From Mesorhizobium_K quangtriensis (lineage in GTDB: Bacteria; Pseudomonadota; Alphaproteobacteria; Rhizobiales; Rhizobiaceae): DNA of 64,000 nucleotides. The notes under the pieces are model-generated. The model was not told the DNA's origin and ran no database searches. It saw only the letters and a list, made by a program, of their open reading frames with translations. Every line of letters begins with the position of its first letter. The first letter of the stretch is position 1. A program made the position numbers and the translations under genes. Positions 44,865 through 54,336 of this stretch are shown in pieces. The stretch lies in the NCBI RefSeq assembly GCF_040081925.1, contig NZ_JBEBMF010000002.1, forward strand, positions 558,001 to 622,000, read 5' to 3'.

Positions 44865-45862
44865 CAGACCGTTTCCCTCTCTGCTCGTGCGGGTTCGGCG
44901 ATGAGCAGCCGGCGGTCGCGGGCGAGCCACAACTTCACCGTCAGGCGGTCTTCGCCGCCGCCGCGCGGTTCGAACTCCTCGCTGGCTTCCAGATCGAGGC
45001 CGCTCTCAGCGAGCCAGTCGGCGATCTGGCGATCGGAGAAGCCGAGGCGCATGTGGGCGTGCTCTTCGCGCAGAAATTCCAGTGCGTGGCTTGCGAAATC
45101 GACGATGACCAGGCGTCCCGAAGGCCGCAACAGGCGTGAAGCCTCGCGGATCGCCAGCGCGGGATCGTCGAGATAGTGCAGCACCTGGTGGATGGTGATG
45201 AGGTCGAAACTGTCGCGCTCGAAGGGCGGCGCATAAATGTCGCCCTGCCGCACCTGCGCATGGGCGACGCCCGCCCTGTCGAGATTTGCGCGGGCCACAG
45301 CCAGCATCTCACGCGACATGTCCATGCCGACGCCGCGCCTGTAGAGCGGCGCGAAGATTTCGAGCAGGCGACCGGTACCCGTACCGAGGTCGAGCATGGA
45401 CTGGAACGGCCGCTTGCCGACGAGCTTCAGCAGCGCGGCCTCGACGGCGCGATCAGAAGCATGCAGCGAGCGTATCTCGTCCCAGCTTGCGGCGTTCGCG
45501 GAGAAATACTCGGCGGCCCTCGCCTGCCGGCGATTCTTGACGGCGGCAAGCCGTTCGAAATCCCGCTCTACCTGCGGGTCGCCTCCGTCGATGCGTGTCA
45601 CGACGCCATGCACGAAGTCGCGCGCCGCCTCGTCGTCGGCGATGCGGAAGAAAGCCCATGAGCCTTCCTGATAGCGGCCGATCAACCCGGCCTCCAGCAG
45701 CAGCTTGAGATGGCGGGAAACGCGCGGCTGCGACTGGTTGAGGATTTCGGTCAGGTCGGACACGGTGAGATCGCCGCGCGAAAGGAGGACAAGGATGCGC
45801 AGACGGCTTGTCTCCGCCGCAGCCTTGAGCGTATCGACCAGCCCGTCGAGGGTTGAAGTCAT
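44864..45862 (-). CDS. ArsR-type regulator fused to SAM-dependent methyltransferase
   Basis: Residues about 5-85 form an ArsR winged helix (RLRILVLLSRGDLTVSDLTE, LNQSQPRVSRHLKLLLEAGL). Residues about 145-260 are a class I methyltransferase with motif I MLDLGTGTGRLLEIF and VGMDMSREMLAVA. The 332-residue fusion upstream of metF is common in alphaproteobacteria; related ArsR regulators (SahR type) control the methionine cycle. The methyltransferase domain may act as a SAM/SAH sensor or an enzyme. A 24-bp imperfect palindrome 22 bp before the start is a likely autoregulatory operator. Confidence 0.92.
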   Translation of the reverse strand: MTSTLDGLVDTLKAAAETSRLRILVLLSRGDLTVSDLTEILNQSQPRVSRHLKLLLEAGLIGRYQEGSWAFFRIADDEAARDFVHGVVTRIDGGDPQVERDFERLAAVKNRRQARAAEYFSANAASWDEIRSLHASDRAVEAALLKLVGKRPFQSMLDLGTGTGRLLEIFAPLYRRGVGMDMSREMLAVARANLDRAGVAHAQVRQGDIYAPPFERDSFDLITIHQVLHYLDDPALAIREASRLLRPSGRLVIVDFASHALEFLREEHAHMRLGFSDRQIADWLAESGLDLEASEEFEPRGGGEDRLTVKLWLARDRRLLIAEPARAERETV

Positions 45863-45883
45863 ACCGTTGCGATCCGTTCAATT

Positions 45884-45907
45884 GACATATAAACATATCT
45901 TTATGTC
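45884..45907 (-). promoter_or_regulatory. Candidate operator of the ArsR-metF operon
   Basis: Outer half-sites GACATA and TATGTC frame an AT-rich centre (TAAACATATCTT on the plus strand), giving an imperfect 24-bp palindrome in otherwise GC-rich DNA. It lies 22 bp upstream of the ArsR-methyltransferase start, where binding would block transcription. ArsR dimers bind such palindromes. It could also serve the divergent trmO gene 78 bp away. Confidence 0.65.
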
Positions 45908-45984
45908 GATAACATCAAAATGGCAATCCCAAATGTCGTTTGCTGACAAGAAAATGGCGCGAATGCTCCGGAGGACGACGGCGC

Positions 45985-46494
45985 ATGGCTGAACAGCGCG
46001 AGGGCGAGGTCGCCCTGAAAGAAGACCCGGCGGGAATGTCATCCGATGCCGGACTGATCTTCATCGGCCGCATCCGCTCGCCCTGGCAGACGCGCGGCGA
46101 ATGCCCGAAGAACATGGTCGCGGCCCGCGCGACCGGCCGGCAAGCGACGCTGGCGATCGACCCGCCCTACAGACCGGGACTGCGCGGACTGGCCGGTGTC
46201 AGCCATATCGTGGTGCTGTCCTGGCTGGGCGAAGGAGCGCGGAATCTGATCATCCAGAAACCGCGCCACGCGGCTGAAGCAAAAGGCGTTTTCGCGTTGC
46301 GCTCGCCGGTACGGCCAAACCCGATCGGCCTGCACGTCGTGGGGCTTGTCTACCTCGACGAAGCCGCCGGGCTGCTGACGCTCGATGCAATCGACGCGCT
46401 CGACGGCACGCCCGTTGTTGACATCAAGCCTTACTTCGCATCGACCGAAAGCTTCCCCGAAGCCATGCCCCCGCGCCACAGGGATGCGCCGTGA
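45985..46494 (+). CDS. trmO: tRNA (t6A37)-methyltransferase TrmO (TsaA family)
   Basis: TrmO methylates N6 of the t6A37 base in ACY-decoding tRNAs using SAM. The 169-residue UPF0066/TsaA protein shows FIGRIRSPWQTRGECPKNM, SHIVVLSWLGE and the conserved LRSPVRPNPIGLHVVGL. The usual C-terminal extension of E. coli TrmO is absent, as in many alphaproteobacteria. ATG 45985 has GGAGG upstream. It overlaps the DUF2293 gene by GTGA. Confidence 0.88.
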   Translation: MAEQREGEVALKEDPAGMSSDAGLIFIGRIRSPWQTRGECPKNMVAARATGRQATLAIDPPYRPGLRGLAGVSHIVVLSWLGEGARNLIIQKPRHAAEAKGVFALRSPVRPNPIGLHVVGLVYLDEAAGLLTLDAIDALDGTPVVDIKPYFASTESFPEAMPPRHRDAP

Positions 46495-46805
46495 TCGCGA
46501 CGACGAAACGCCGCAAGGCAATCGCGGAAGCGCTGACGCTGCTGTTGCCCGGTGCGCCCTATGCCGACATCGAGGCGATCCGCGCCGAAGCCAGCACGAA
46601 GCACAAGCGCGACCTGCCGCCCTCGATCGCGGTGTGGCTTTCGACGGTCGCCCATGTGCGCCATCAGCACACGGACTACGAGCAGTTGCTGGCAGAAGGC
46701 TATGATCGCGACTCGGCGCGCTTCTTTGTGGTGGAGCGCACCAACGAGGTTCTGACCTCGTGGCGGGCCACCCGCCTGCTCGATCCGGACGACGAGGGCG
46801 CTTAA
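46491..46805 (+). CDS. DUF2293 protein
   Basis: A 104-residue protein of the DUF2293 family, recognised by VRHQHTDYEQLLAEGYDRDS and the following ARFFVVERTNEVLTSWR. No function is known. It starts with GTG in a GTGA overlap with trmO, so the two are translated together, hinting at a link to RNA or tRNA, which is only an inference. Confidence 0.8.
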   Translation: MIATTKRRKAIAEALTLLLPGAPYADIEAIRAEASTKHKRDLPPSIAVWLSTVAHVRHQHTDYEQLLAEGYDRDSARFFVVERTNEVLTSWRATRLLDPDDEGA

Positions 46806-46828
46806 GTCCAGCCGTCCTCCCCGCACAT

Positions 46829-47446
46829 CTAGGCGTGGTAAATCCATTGCTCGGGTATGCGGACGGAAATCTCTTCGCCTGTCGCAACCGTTCCAGGCTT
46901 TTCGACCCAGCCGACAAGACCGCGCAGGCGCTTTGCCGCCTTCGGAAAGAGCAGCGACCCCGCCTCCCGGTCGGCCATGCCGGCATTGTCGGCCACGGAA
47001 CGGCCCGCCAGCCGACACGGATGGTTCTGCCCATCAATCTTGAGCGTAACGCCGCCTTTGAAAAACAGCATGGTGCCCGCGGGCAGCATGGAAAGATGTG
47101 GAATGCCGTCGATGACGAGGTTGGCGCCAATCCATTCCGGCTTCAGTTCGGCCAGATCCATGCGCGAGGCGATGACGGAAAGCTCTTCGGCTGAGACGAT
47201 CGAAAACTGTCGCTCGTTGCGGATTTCCGTGCCACGCGCGTACCAGGGTTCGCGCCCGCCCGAGCGCCGGGTTTCTCCGGCATGGTAGTCGCCGGCGATC
47301 CCGTCGAAGCCGAGCACGAGTTCGGCGACCGGCTCGGTCTGAAAGCTACCCTTGAAAGCCGCATAAAGACCGGCCAAGCGAGCCGCAAGCTTGCGGGCCG
47401 GCGCGATCCGGATCGTATCGCCGGATGGAAAAAGAGTAGCGGGCAT
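46829..47446 (-). CDS. MOSC-domain protein
   Basis: The 205-residue protein is a stand-alone MOSC domain, the fold at the C-terminus of molybdenum cofactor sulfurases. LGFDGIAGDYHAGETRRSGG, the ERQFSIVSAEEL segment and the conserved cysteine in QNHPCRLAGRSV are present. Stand-alone members are thought to handle sulfur or N-hydroxylated substrates with Moco. It converges on the DUF2293 gene and is divergent from the P450-like gene across 152 bp. Confidence 0.85.
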   Translation of the reverse strand: MPATLFPSGDTIRIAPARKLAARLAGLYAAFKGSFQTEPVAELVLGFDGIAGDYHAGETRRSGGREPWYARGTEIRNERQFSIVSAEELSVIASRMDLAELKPEWIGANLVIDGIPHLSMLPAGTMLFFKGGVTLKIDGQNHPCRLAGRSVADNAGMADREAGSLLFPKAAKRLRGLVGWVEKPGTVATGEEISVRIPEQWIYHA

Positions 47447-47598
47447 GTTGGGTCTCGAGTTTCATTCCCCAAAAATGGAAGACTGCAACGGTTAGGTCCA
47501 GCCAAATGGATTGATCGATCCGTTGGCGGCGATTGCACCTCGATGGTTCAAAGGCTAACTTGCGACCGCCCACAACCAGCAGGCTGTCCCCCCAAGGC

Positions 47599-48633
47599 AT
47601 GCTCACACTGCACCATCAACCCGACAGACGGGAGCGCTATGCGGCGCTGAGGCCTTTTCGGTTTGACGAGAGCCTTGGCTTGATCTGCGTATACGACAAG
47701 GACTTGATCGCCGCCATCTTCCGGTCAGAAGATTTCCGGATCAATGCCTTTGCTGACCACTATCGGACGATTGCGGATCGTACCGGCCTCGACTTGCAAG
47801 CCTCCATCGATGCGCTCGACCACATTCCTTTCTCCAAGGAAGGCGATGAGCACCGAAGGCTGAGAACAGAGATGATGGCGGTCGTGTCCGCCGACTCACG
47901 CAAAAACGTCGACGGTATGGAAAAGTTCGCAGGCGATTTGACCGAGACGCTTTTTGTTGCCGGCGCGGACATCGAGATGGTGCGACACCTCGCAAGGCCG
48001 ATTTTCTACGAACTTTTTTCCCGCTGGCTCAAGGTCGACGAACGAGAGTTCCTGAAGGAGACGAATATTTCCCAGGTTTTCGACGGCGCCATGAGCCTGA
48101 ACAGACGCAAGAAGGTCAATCATGACCTGCGGCACCTTACTTGCGCCTTTGCCGAACGACGCGATCTCATACCGACAACACCGGAATTCGCCGTCGCGAT
48201 GAATGTCCTCGGCAACGACGCGCTGATGGGTACGCTTGTGCTCTCCCTCTGGCATGTTTTCGAGCAAAATCCCGGCGTGCGCCTATGCGACATCGCGTTC
48301 CCTGCCAACCTGCCAGCCACCAGTGTCCCTTTCATCGAGCGTGTCGCAAACCGTGACGTCGAGATGGGTGAACTCAAGGTCGCGAAAGACCAGAAGGTGC
48401 GCCTGATGATTGACGCGACCTCCCGGCAGGTAACGGGGGACGAAGCCGATCTGTTCTTTGGCAAAGGGAGGCACCTCTGCATCGGCAAGCCTATGACGCT
48501 TATCATCTGGCGCAGCGTCACCAAGGCGCTGTCATCGCTTCCCTTGCAGTTCACGCTCGGCGAAATGACATTGAGGCGTGGAGACTACGCCTTCACCTAT
48601 CCTGAACATGCGAAGCTCAGCATTCATGAATGA
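47599..48633 (+). CDS. Highly divergent cytochrome P450-like protein
   Basis: The 344-residue protein is P450-like: H85-R-R-L-R89 in EGDEHRRLR matches the heme-propionate C-helix motif, VPFIERVANRDVEMG matches the strand after the K helix, and FFGKGRHLCIGKP is the heme loop with C294 as thiolate ligand. It is short (P450s are about 400). The K-helix ExxR motif is not found (the aligned stretch is CDIAF). The I-helix oxygen motif reads LGNDAL, lacking the usual Thr. The meander/PERF loop is shortened by roughly 14 residues. ATG 47599 has AAGG upstream; a TTG at 47533 would add 22 residues. It overlaps the ACP gene by 8 bp. Confidence 0.75.
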   Translation: MLTLHHQPDRRERYAALRPFRFDESLGLICVYDKDLIAAIFRSEDFRINAFADHYRTIADRTGLDLQASIDALDHIPFSKEGDEHRRLRTEMMAVVSADSRKNVDGMEKFAGDLTETLFVAGADIEMVRHLARPIFYELFSRWLKVDEREFLKETNISQVFDGAMSLNRRKKVNHDLRHLTCAFAERRDLIPTTPEFAVAMNVLGNDALMGTLVLSLWHVFEQNPGVRLCDIAFPANLPATSVPFIERVANRDVEMGELKVAKDQKVRLMIDATSRQVTGDEADLFFGKGRHLCIGKPMTLIIWRSVTKALSSLPLQFTLGEMTLRRGDYAFTYPEHAKLSIHE

Positions 48634-48886
48634 CACCGCAGTTACCAGCGTCGGAATCTTTCGAAAGATCACCGGGCTGGACGTTTCAAAACGCGGCGCC
48701 GCTATGTCGGACGAAGATATTCTCTCGGCGGCGATAGAGTCCTTCGGCATCGACAGCCTCGATACCATGGAGTTCATCATGGCGGTCGAAGAGACGTTCG
48801 AGGTGGAGTTGAACGAAGAAGCCGTGAACGGCTGCAAAAACCTTCGTGATTTGGTGGCGCTGATCGACGCTGCCAAGCGTGATTAA
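48626..48886 (+). CDS. Acyl carrier protein
   Basis: An 86-residue acidic carrier protein. The phosphopantetheine site is S44 in FGIDSLDTMEFIMAVEE, a clear ACP/PCP signature, followed by helix III (VELNEEAV). It is not the fatty-acid AcpP, which would be near fabD/fabF and is more acidic. It overlaps the P450-like gene by 8 bp and the hydrolase gene by 8 bp, so the three are translationally coupled. A carrier next to a P450 suggests oxidation of a tethered acyl or aminoacyl group. Confidence 0.88.
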   Translation: MNDTAVTSVGIFRKITGLDVSKRGAAMSDEDILSAAIESFGIDSLDTMEFIMAVEETFEVELNEEAVNGCKNLRDLVALIDAAKRD

Positions 48887-49736
48887 TTTCAAGCGACAGC
48901 CCCAGTCCTTCGACGTCGGGCTGATGACGCCGCAGGAGCTTTACCGGGACAGGAAAGTCTGGAGCCATTCGTTCGGCCACAGACCGCTCGTCATGCCTTG
49001 GCAGGTCAAGCCATACCGCCGGGAGACCTTGTCCGCCAACGTGAACTTCTACACCGCCGATCGCGAAGCAAAGACATTGATCATCGGATTTTGCGGACGC
49101 GGTAACAGGTTGTTTCTTCCGGTGGGCGCGATTCTGCAGACCCTGGACTACAAGCGCCTAGACCTGCTGACGGTGTGGGATCCGCGCAACGTCCAGTACG
49201 ACCAGGGCGTACAGGGCTACGCTCTCTCCCTTCCACAGCTTGCCGATCGTCTGTCTACATTCGCCGAGGCAAAACAATATTCTCGGGTCGTAACCTACGG
49301 CATCAGCAATGGAGGACTGGTCGGCCTGCGGATGGGGCAGTTGATGAAGGCCGACCGCGCCATAAGCGCCGGCGGGCGCTTTAGCTGGAATATTGGCAGG
49401 ATGTTGCAAGGGAGGCCCTACGCCCAGTCGTTCGACCTCCTGTGCCATTGCAGGCAAGACTCGACGGTGGAGAGCTACGCGCTGTTCAGCGAGAGCGATG
49501 CCGACGACGCCGAAGACGCGCGACGCCTGGAAGCTGTTTTTCCCGCCTGCACCATAGTGCCGATCCAATCGGACGAGCACAACTTCCCTCAGGAGATGCA
49601 CAAGGCGCGGCGGCTGGACGAATACCACCGCCAGTTGTTCGACCTCGACCGCAAGCCTGATGCGGAGGTCCTGAAAGGGCTGGTCAGGAAGAGGTCACGG
49701 TTCGATCCACGCCGAACGTTCTACTTCGATATCTGA
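48879..49736 (+). CDS. Alpha/beta-hydrolase-like protein of the P450-ACP cassette
   Basis: The 285-residue product starts with GTG inside the ACP gene. A nucleophile elbow TYGISNGGLVGLR places S143 as nucleophile (G-I-S-N-G). H234 in QSDEHNFP is a reasonable catalytic histidine and an acid lies among SESDADDAEDA (207-212). There is no signal peptide. In carrier-protein pathways such enzymes act as thioesterases or acyltransferases. I cannot assign a named family. The C-terminus is basic (LVRKRSRFDPRRTFYFDI). It is the last gene of the trio. Confidence 0.75.
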   Translation: MINFKRQPQSFDVGLMTPQELYRDRKVWSHSFGHRPLVMPWQVKPYRRETLSANVNFYTADREAKTLIIGFCGRGNRLFLPVGAILQTLDYKRLDLLTVWDPRNVQYDQGVQGYALSLPQLADRLSTFAEAKQYSRVVTYGISNGGLVGLRMGQLMKADRAISAGGRFSWNIGRMLQGRPYAQSFDLLCHCRQDSTVESYALFSESDADDAEDARRLEAVFPACTIVPIQSDEHNFPQEMHKARRLDEYHRQLFDLDRKPDAEVLKGLVRKRSRFDPRRTFYFDI

Positions 49737-49756
49737 CGTGCGTCGGTCGCGAAGGC

Positions 49757-49788
49757 CAAAAAAAGAAAAGGCCGGGAATTCCCGGCCT
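49757..49788 (-). terminator. Intrinsic terminator of ettA
   Basis: The perfect palindrome AGGCCGGGAATTCCCGGCCT (49769-49788) is followed on the minus strand by TTTTCTTTTTTT. It lies 9 bp after the ettA stop and 20 bp after the stop of the convergent hydrolase gene. Confidence 0.88.
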
Positions 49789-49797
49789 CTTCGAACC

Positions 49798-51447
<1,650 letters not shown>

Positions 51448-51701
51448 GCGCGCGATATCCCTGATCTGGATGGAGAGTTGCGCGCTATTTAGGCGATGGC
51501 GGGCAGAACGGCAATGGTTGACGGCACCATCGCATCAGCCTATCTGAGCGCCGGGCCAGAGGCGCCTGCCGCTCGCCGGACTTGCTCCGAGGGTGAAGCC
51601 TCCCGGCAAACGCCGGCCAATCTTCGCGAGACCCGATCATCGCGGTCATGCGGCAAGGCGAGCACCCGCGACATCGACCGCATGGATGACGGAAGCTTGC
51701 C

Positions 51702-52142
51702 ATGCATACTCCAACCCTGCCCGCGACGCGGGAACAAGCCAAACTGCGCGCCCAGGCCATACGTGCCGAGCACGCGGCCAGAAACGTAGCCATCAGCCAC
51801 TCCGCGGCGCTCGAAAAGGTCGCCGCGGAACTCGGCTATCGAGACTGGAACACCGCTTCGGCGCGGCTTTCCAACCTGCCCGAAGTCCCGTTGCAGGTCG
51901 GAGACCGGGTTGCCGGCAGCTATTTGAAAAAGCCCTTCGCGGGTCGCGTCCTTGGCGTACGAGAAGTCTATGGCGGCGGTTCCTACGAGATCACGCTGCA
52001 GTTCGACGAACCGGTTGACGTCGTGACCTTCGACAGCTTCTCGGCGTTTCGTCATCGCGTCACCGCAACCATCGGCTCAGACGGAGTTTCGGCGGCAAAG
52101 ACCAGCGACGGCCATCCGCACATGCGTGTGGCGCGGGCCTGA
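51702..52142 (+). CDS. Glyoxalase-related small protein
   Basis: The 146-residue protein begins with the helical region seen in glyoxalase superfamily proteins of unknown role (QAKLRAQAIRAEHAARN, then ISHSAALEKVAAELGYRDWN). A beta-rich part (VGDRVAGSYLKKPFAGRVLG) follows. No metal-binding glyoxalase core is seen. It starts 254 bp upstream-divergent from ettA and its stop abuts the hydrolase remnant. Confidence 0.72.
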   Translation: MHTPTLPATREQAKLRAQAIRAEHAARNVAISHSAALEKVAAELGYRDWNTASARLSNLPEVPLQVGDRVAGSYLKKPFAGRVLGVREVYGGGSYEITLQFDEPVDVVTFDSFSAFRHRVTATIGSDGVSAAKTSDGHPHMRVARA

Positions 52143-52463
52143 ATGAGATGGCAGGAACCGGCGGCGCTCTATCTGCCGGCCCGCGGAGGAAGCGTCAAAC
52201 ATGCCGGCCGCACGGTGGAGAGGTATCCTGGAGCGATCCAGAATGCCAATCTTGTCGATTCGGCCGGAAAACTTGGGAAGTTTTCTCCGCTCATGATCGG
52301 CGGCGGGCACGATCCCCTTTTCGGGGATGAGCAACAGCGAGCACTGGCGCAGGCCTTCCCGAACGCGTCCGTCGTTCGCCTCGAAGACCGCGGCCACAAT
52401 GTCCATTGGGAACAGCCGGCGCTTGTAGCCGAGGCGATCAGATCCAGCTTCGCGCCGCTCTAG
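52143..52463 (+). pseudogene. C-terminal remnant of an alpha/beta hydrolase
   Basis: The 106-codon frame translates to the last third of an alpha/beta hydrolase: PLMIGGGHDPLFGDEQQRAL carries the late acid residue and LEDRGHNVHWEQPALVAEAI the catalytic histidine. The nucleophile elbow and the first two thirds are missing, and the preceding sequence is the glyoxalase-related gene. I infer a deletion fused the two regions, leaving a decayed gene. It could instead be expressed as a small protein through its ATG one base after the previous stop. Confidence 0.6.
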
Positions 52464-53221
52464 CTCTTGATCCGCCAACCGGTCTTGAAAATCCACCAGA
52501 CGAAGGCAATGCAGGCGGCCAGGAAGCCGAATGTCATGCCGAGGCTGATCCCTATGCTGACGTCGGATTCACCGAAGAAGCTCCAGCGGAAGCCCGAGAC
52601 CAAATAGAGCACCGGGTTGAAAAGGCTGATCGTGCGCCAGGCCGGCGGCAGCATGTCGATGGAATAAAAGCTGCCGCCAAGAAATGTGAGCGGCGTCACG
52701 ACGAGCAGCGGGATGAGCTGCAGCCGCTCGAAATTGTCAGCCCAGATGCCGATGATGAAGCCAAACAAGCTGAAGGTGACGGCAGTCAACACGAGAAACA
52801 GCAACATGAAGCCGGGATGCTCAATGCGCATCGGCACGAAGACGAAAGCGGTTGCGAGGATAATCAGGCCGATCATGATCGACTTGGTGGCCGCCGCGCC
52901 GACATAGGCCATGACCACTTCGATGAACGACACCGGGGCCGACAAAAGCTCGTAGATCGTGCCGGTGAATTTCGGGAAATAGATGCCGAAGGACGCGTTG
53001 GAAATGCTCTGCGTCAAAAGCGACAGCATGATGAGGCCCGGCACGATGAATGCGCCATAGCTTACGCCACCAACCTCGTTGATGTGCGAGCCGATGGCCG
53101 AGCCGAACACCACAAAATAGAGCGAGGTCGAAACAACCGGCGAGACGACGCTCTGCAGCAGCGTGCGCCGCGTGCGCGACATCTCGAACTTGTAGATCGC
53201 CTTGACCGCGTGAAAATTCAT
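52460..53221 (-). CDS. ABC-2 type transporter permease
   Basis: The 253-residue membrane protein has six hydrophobic segments (VVSTSLYFVVFGSAIG, AYVGAAATKSIMIGLIILAT and others) and the ABC-2 motif region PLTFLGGSFYSIDMLPPAWR. It pairs with the ATPase gene upstream through an ATGA overlap. Such two-gene systems export lipids, polysaccharides or drugs; the substrate cannot be told here. Confidence 0.92.
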   Translation of the reverse strand: MNFHAVKAIYKFEMSRTRRTLLQSVVSPVVSTSLYFVVFGSAIGSHINEVGGVSYGAFIVPGLIMLSLLTQSISNASFGIYFPKFTGTIYELLSAPVSFIEVVMAYVGAAATKSIMIGLIILATAFVFVPMRIEHPGFMLLFLVLTAVTFSLFGFIIGIWADNFERLQLIPLLVVTPLTFLGGSFYSIDMLPPAWRTISLFNPVLYLVSGFRWSFFGESDVSIGISLGMTFGFLAACIAFVWWIFKTGWRIKS

Positions 53222-54144
53222 TGCTTGCGGCTCACCAGGTTAACGAAGATTTCTTCCAGCGAACTCTGTTTCGTCGCGAGGTCGCGGAAGCGGATGCCCT
53301 CCGCCTCAAGGGCCTTGAACAGCCGCGTGATGCCTGTGCGCTCGCCTTGGGTATCGTAGCTGTATGTCAGTTCGCTTCCGTCGCCCGAGAGTTCGAGCGC
53401 GAAATCGGCAACGCTTTGCGGAATCTCCGACAGCGGCTCCTGCAGTTGCAGCGTCAGCTCCTTGCGGCCGAGCTTGCGCATCAGCACCGACTTTTCCTCG
53501 ACCAGCACGAGTTGGCCCTTGTTGATGACGCCAACGCGGTCGGCCATTTCCTCGGCTTCCTCGATATAGTGCGTGGTGAGGATGATGGTAACGCCGGAAT
53601 CGCGCAGGCGGCGCACCACTTCCCACATGTCCCGGCGCAGCTCGACATCAACACCGGCCGAGGGCTCGTCGAGAAACAGGATTTTCGGCTCGTGGCTGAG
53701 CGCCTTGGCGATCATGACGCGCCGCTTCATGCCGCCCGACAGCGTCATGATCTTGTTGTCGCGCTTGTCCCAGAGAGACAGGTCGCGCAGGATCTTCTCG
53801 ATATAGTCCGGGTTCTTCGGCTTGCCGAAAAGGCCGCGGCTGAAGCTGACGGTCCCCCAGACGCTCTCGAAGGCGTCGGTAGTCAGTTCCTGCGGAACAA
53901 GGCCGATCAGCGAGCGAGCGGCGCGGAAATCCGTGACAATGTCGTGGCCGTCGGCCAGAACCTTGCCCGAGCCGGGGTTCACAATGCCGCAGACGATGCT
54001 GATCAGCGTGGTTTTGCCCGCGCCGTTCGGCCCGAGCAGCGCGAAAATCTCGCCATGGCGGATGTCCAGGTTGACACCCTTCAGCGCCTCGAAGCCGGTC
54101 GCATAGGTTTTCGACAGATTGGCGATGGAGATTGCAGGCTGCAT
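53218..54144 (-). CDS. ABC transporter ATP-binding protein (exporter type)
   Basis: The ATG at 54144 (MQPAISIANLSKTYATG) gives 308 residues; the frame runs further upstream but without conservation. Walker A is LLGPNGAGKTTL, signature LSGGMKRRVMIAKAL, Walker B ILFLDEPSAGVD. The C-terminal extension (about 230-308) is typical of DrrA/YadG-like exporters. ATGA overlap with the permease. The intergenic space to the divergent hydrolase gene is 192 bp. Confidence 0.94.
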   Translation of the reverse strand: MQPAISIANLSKTYATGFEALKGVNLDIRHGEIFALLGPNGAGKTTLISIVCGIVNPGSGKVLADGHDIVTDFRAARSLIGLVPQELTTDAFESVWGTVSFSRGLFGKPKNPDYIEKILRDLSLWDKRDNKIMTLSGGMKRRVMIAKALSHEPKILFLDEPSAGVDVELRRDMWEVVRRLRDSGVTIILTTHYIEEAEEMADRVGVINKGQLVLVEEKSVLMRKLGRKELTLQLQEPLSEIPQSVADFALELSGDGSELTYSYDTQGERTGITRLFKALEAEGIRFRDLATKQSSLEEIFVNLVSRKQ

Positions 54145-54336
54145 TAAGGCCGGATCAGGTTCAAGCGCCTTGAGGCGGCGCGGGAGAGAAGTGTGCCCGT
54201 ATATAGGTCCGCACACCCCTGCCGCAAGGCGAAGCTGGCGTGCTGTTGACAGCAACTGCCGCTTCCCGGGATGGTCTATGCCGCAAGGTAGACGTGGGCG
54301 GCGGTCGCCCGTTGCCGGGGGATGGCGAGGTTTTTC

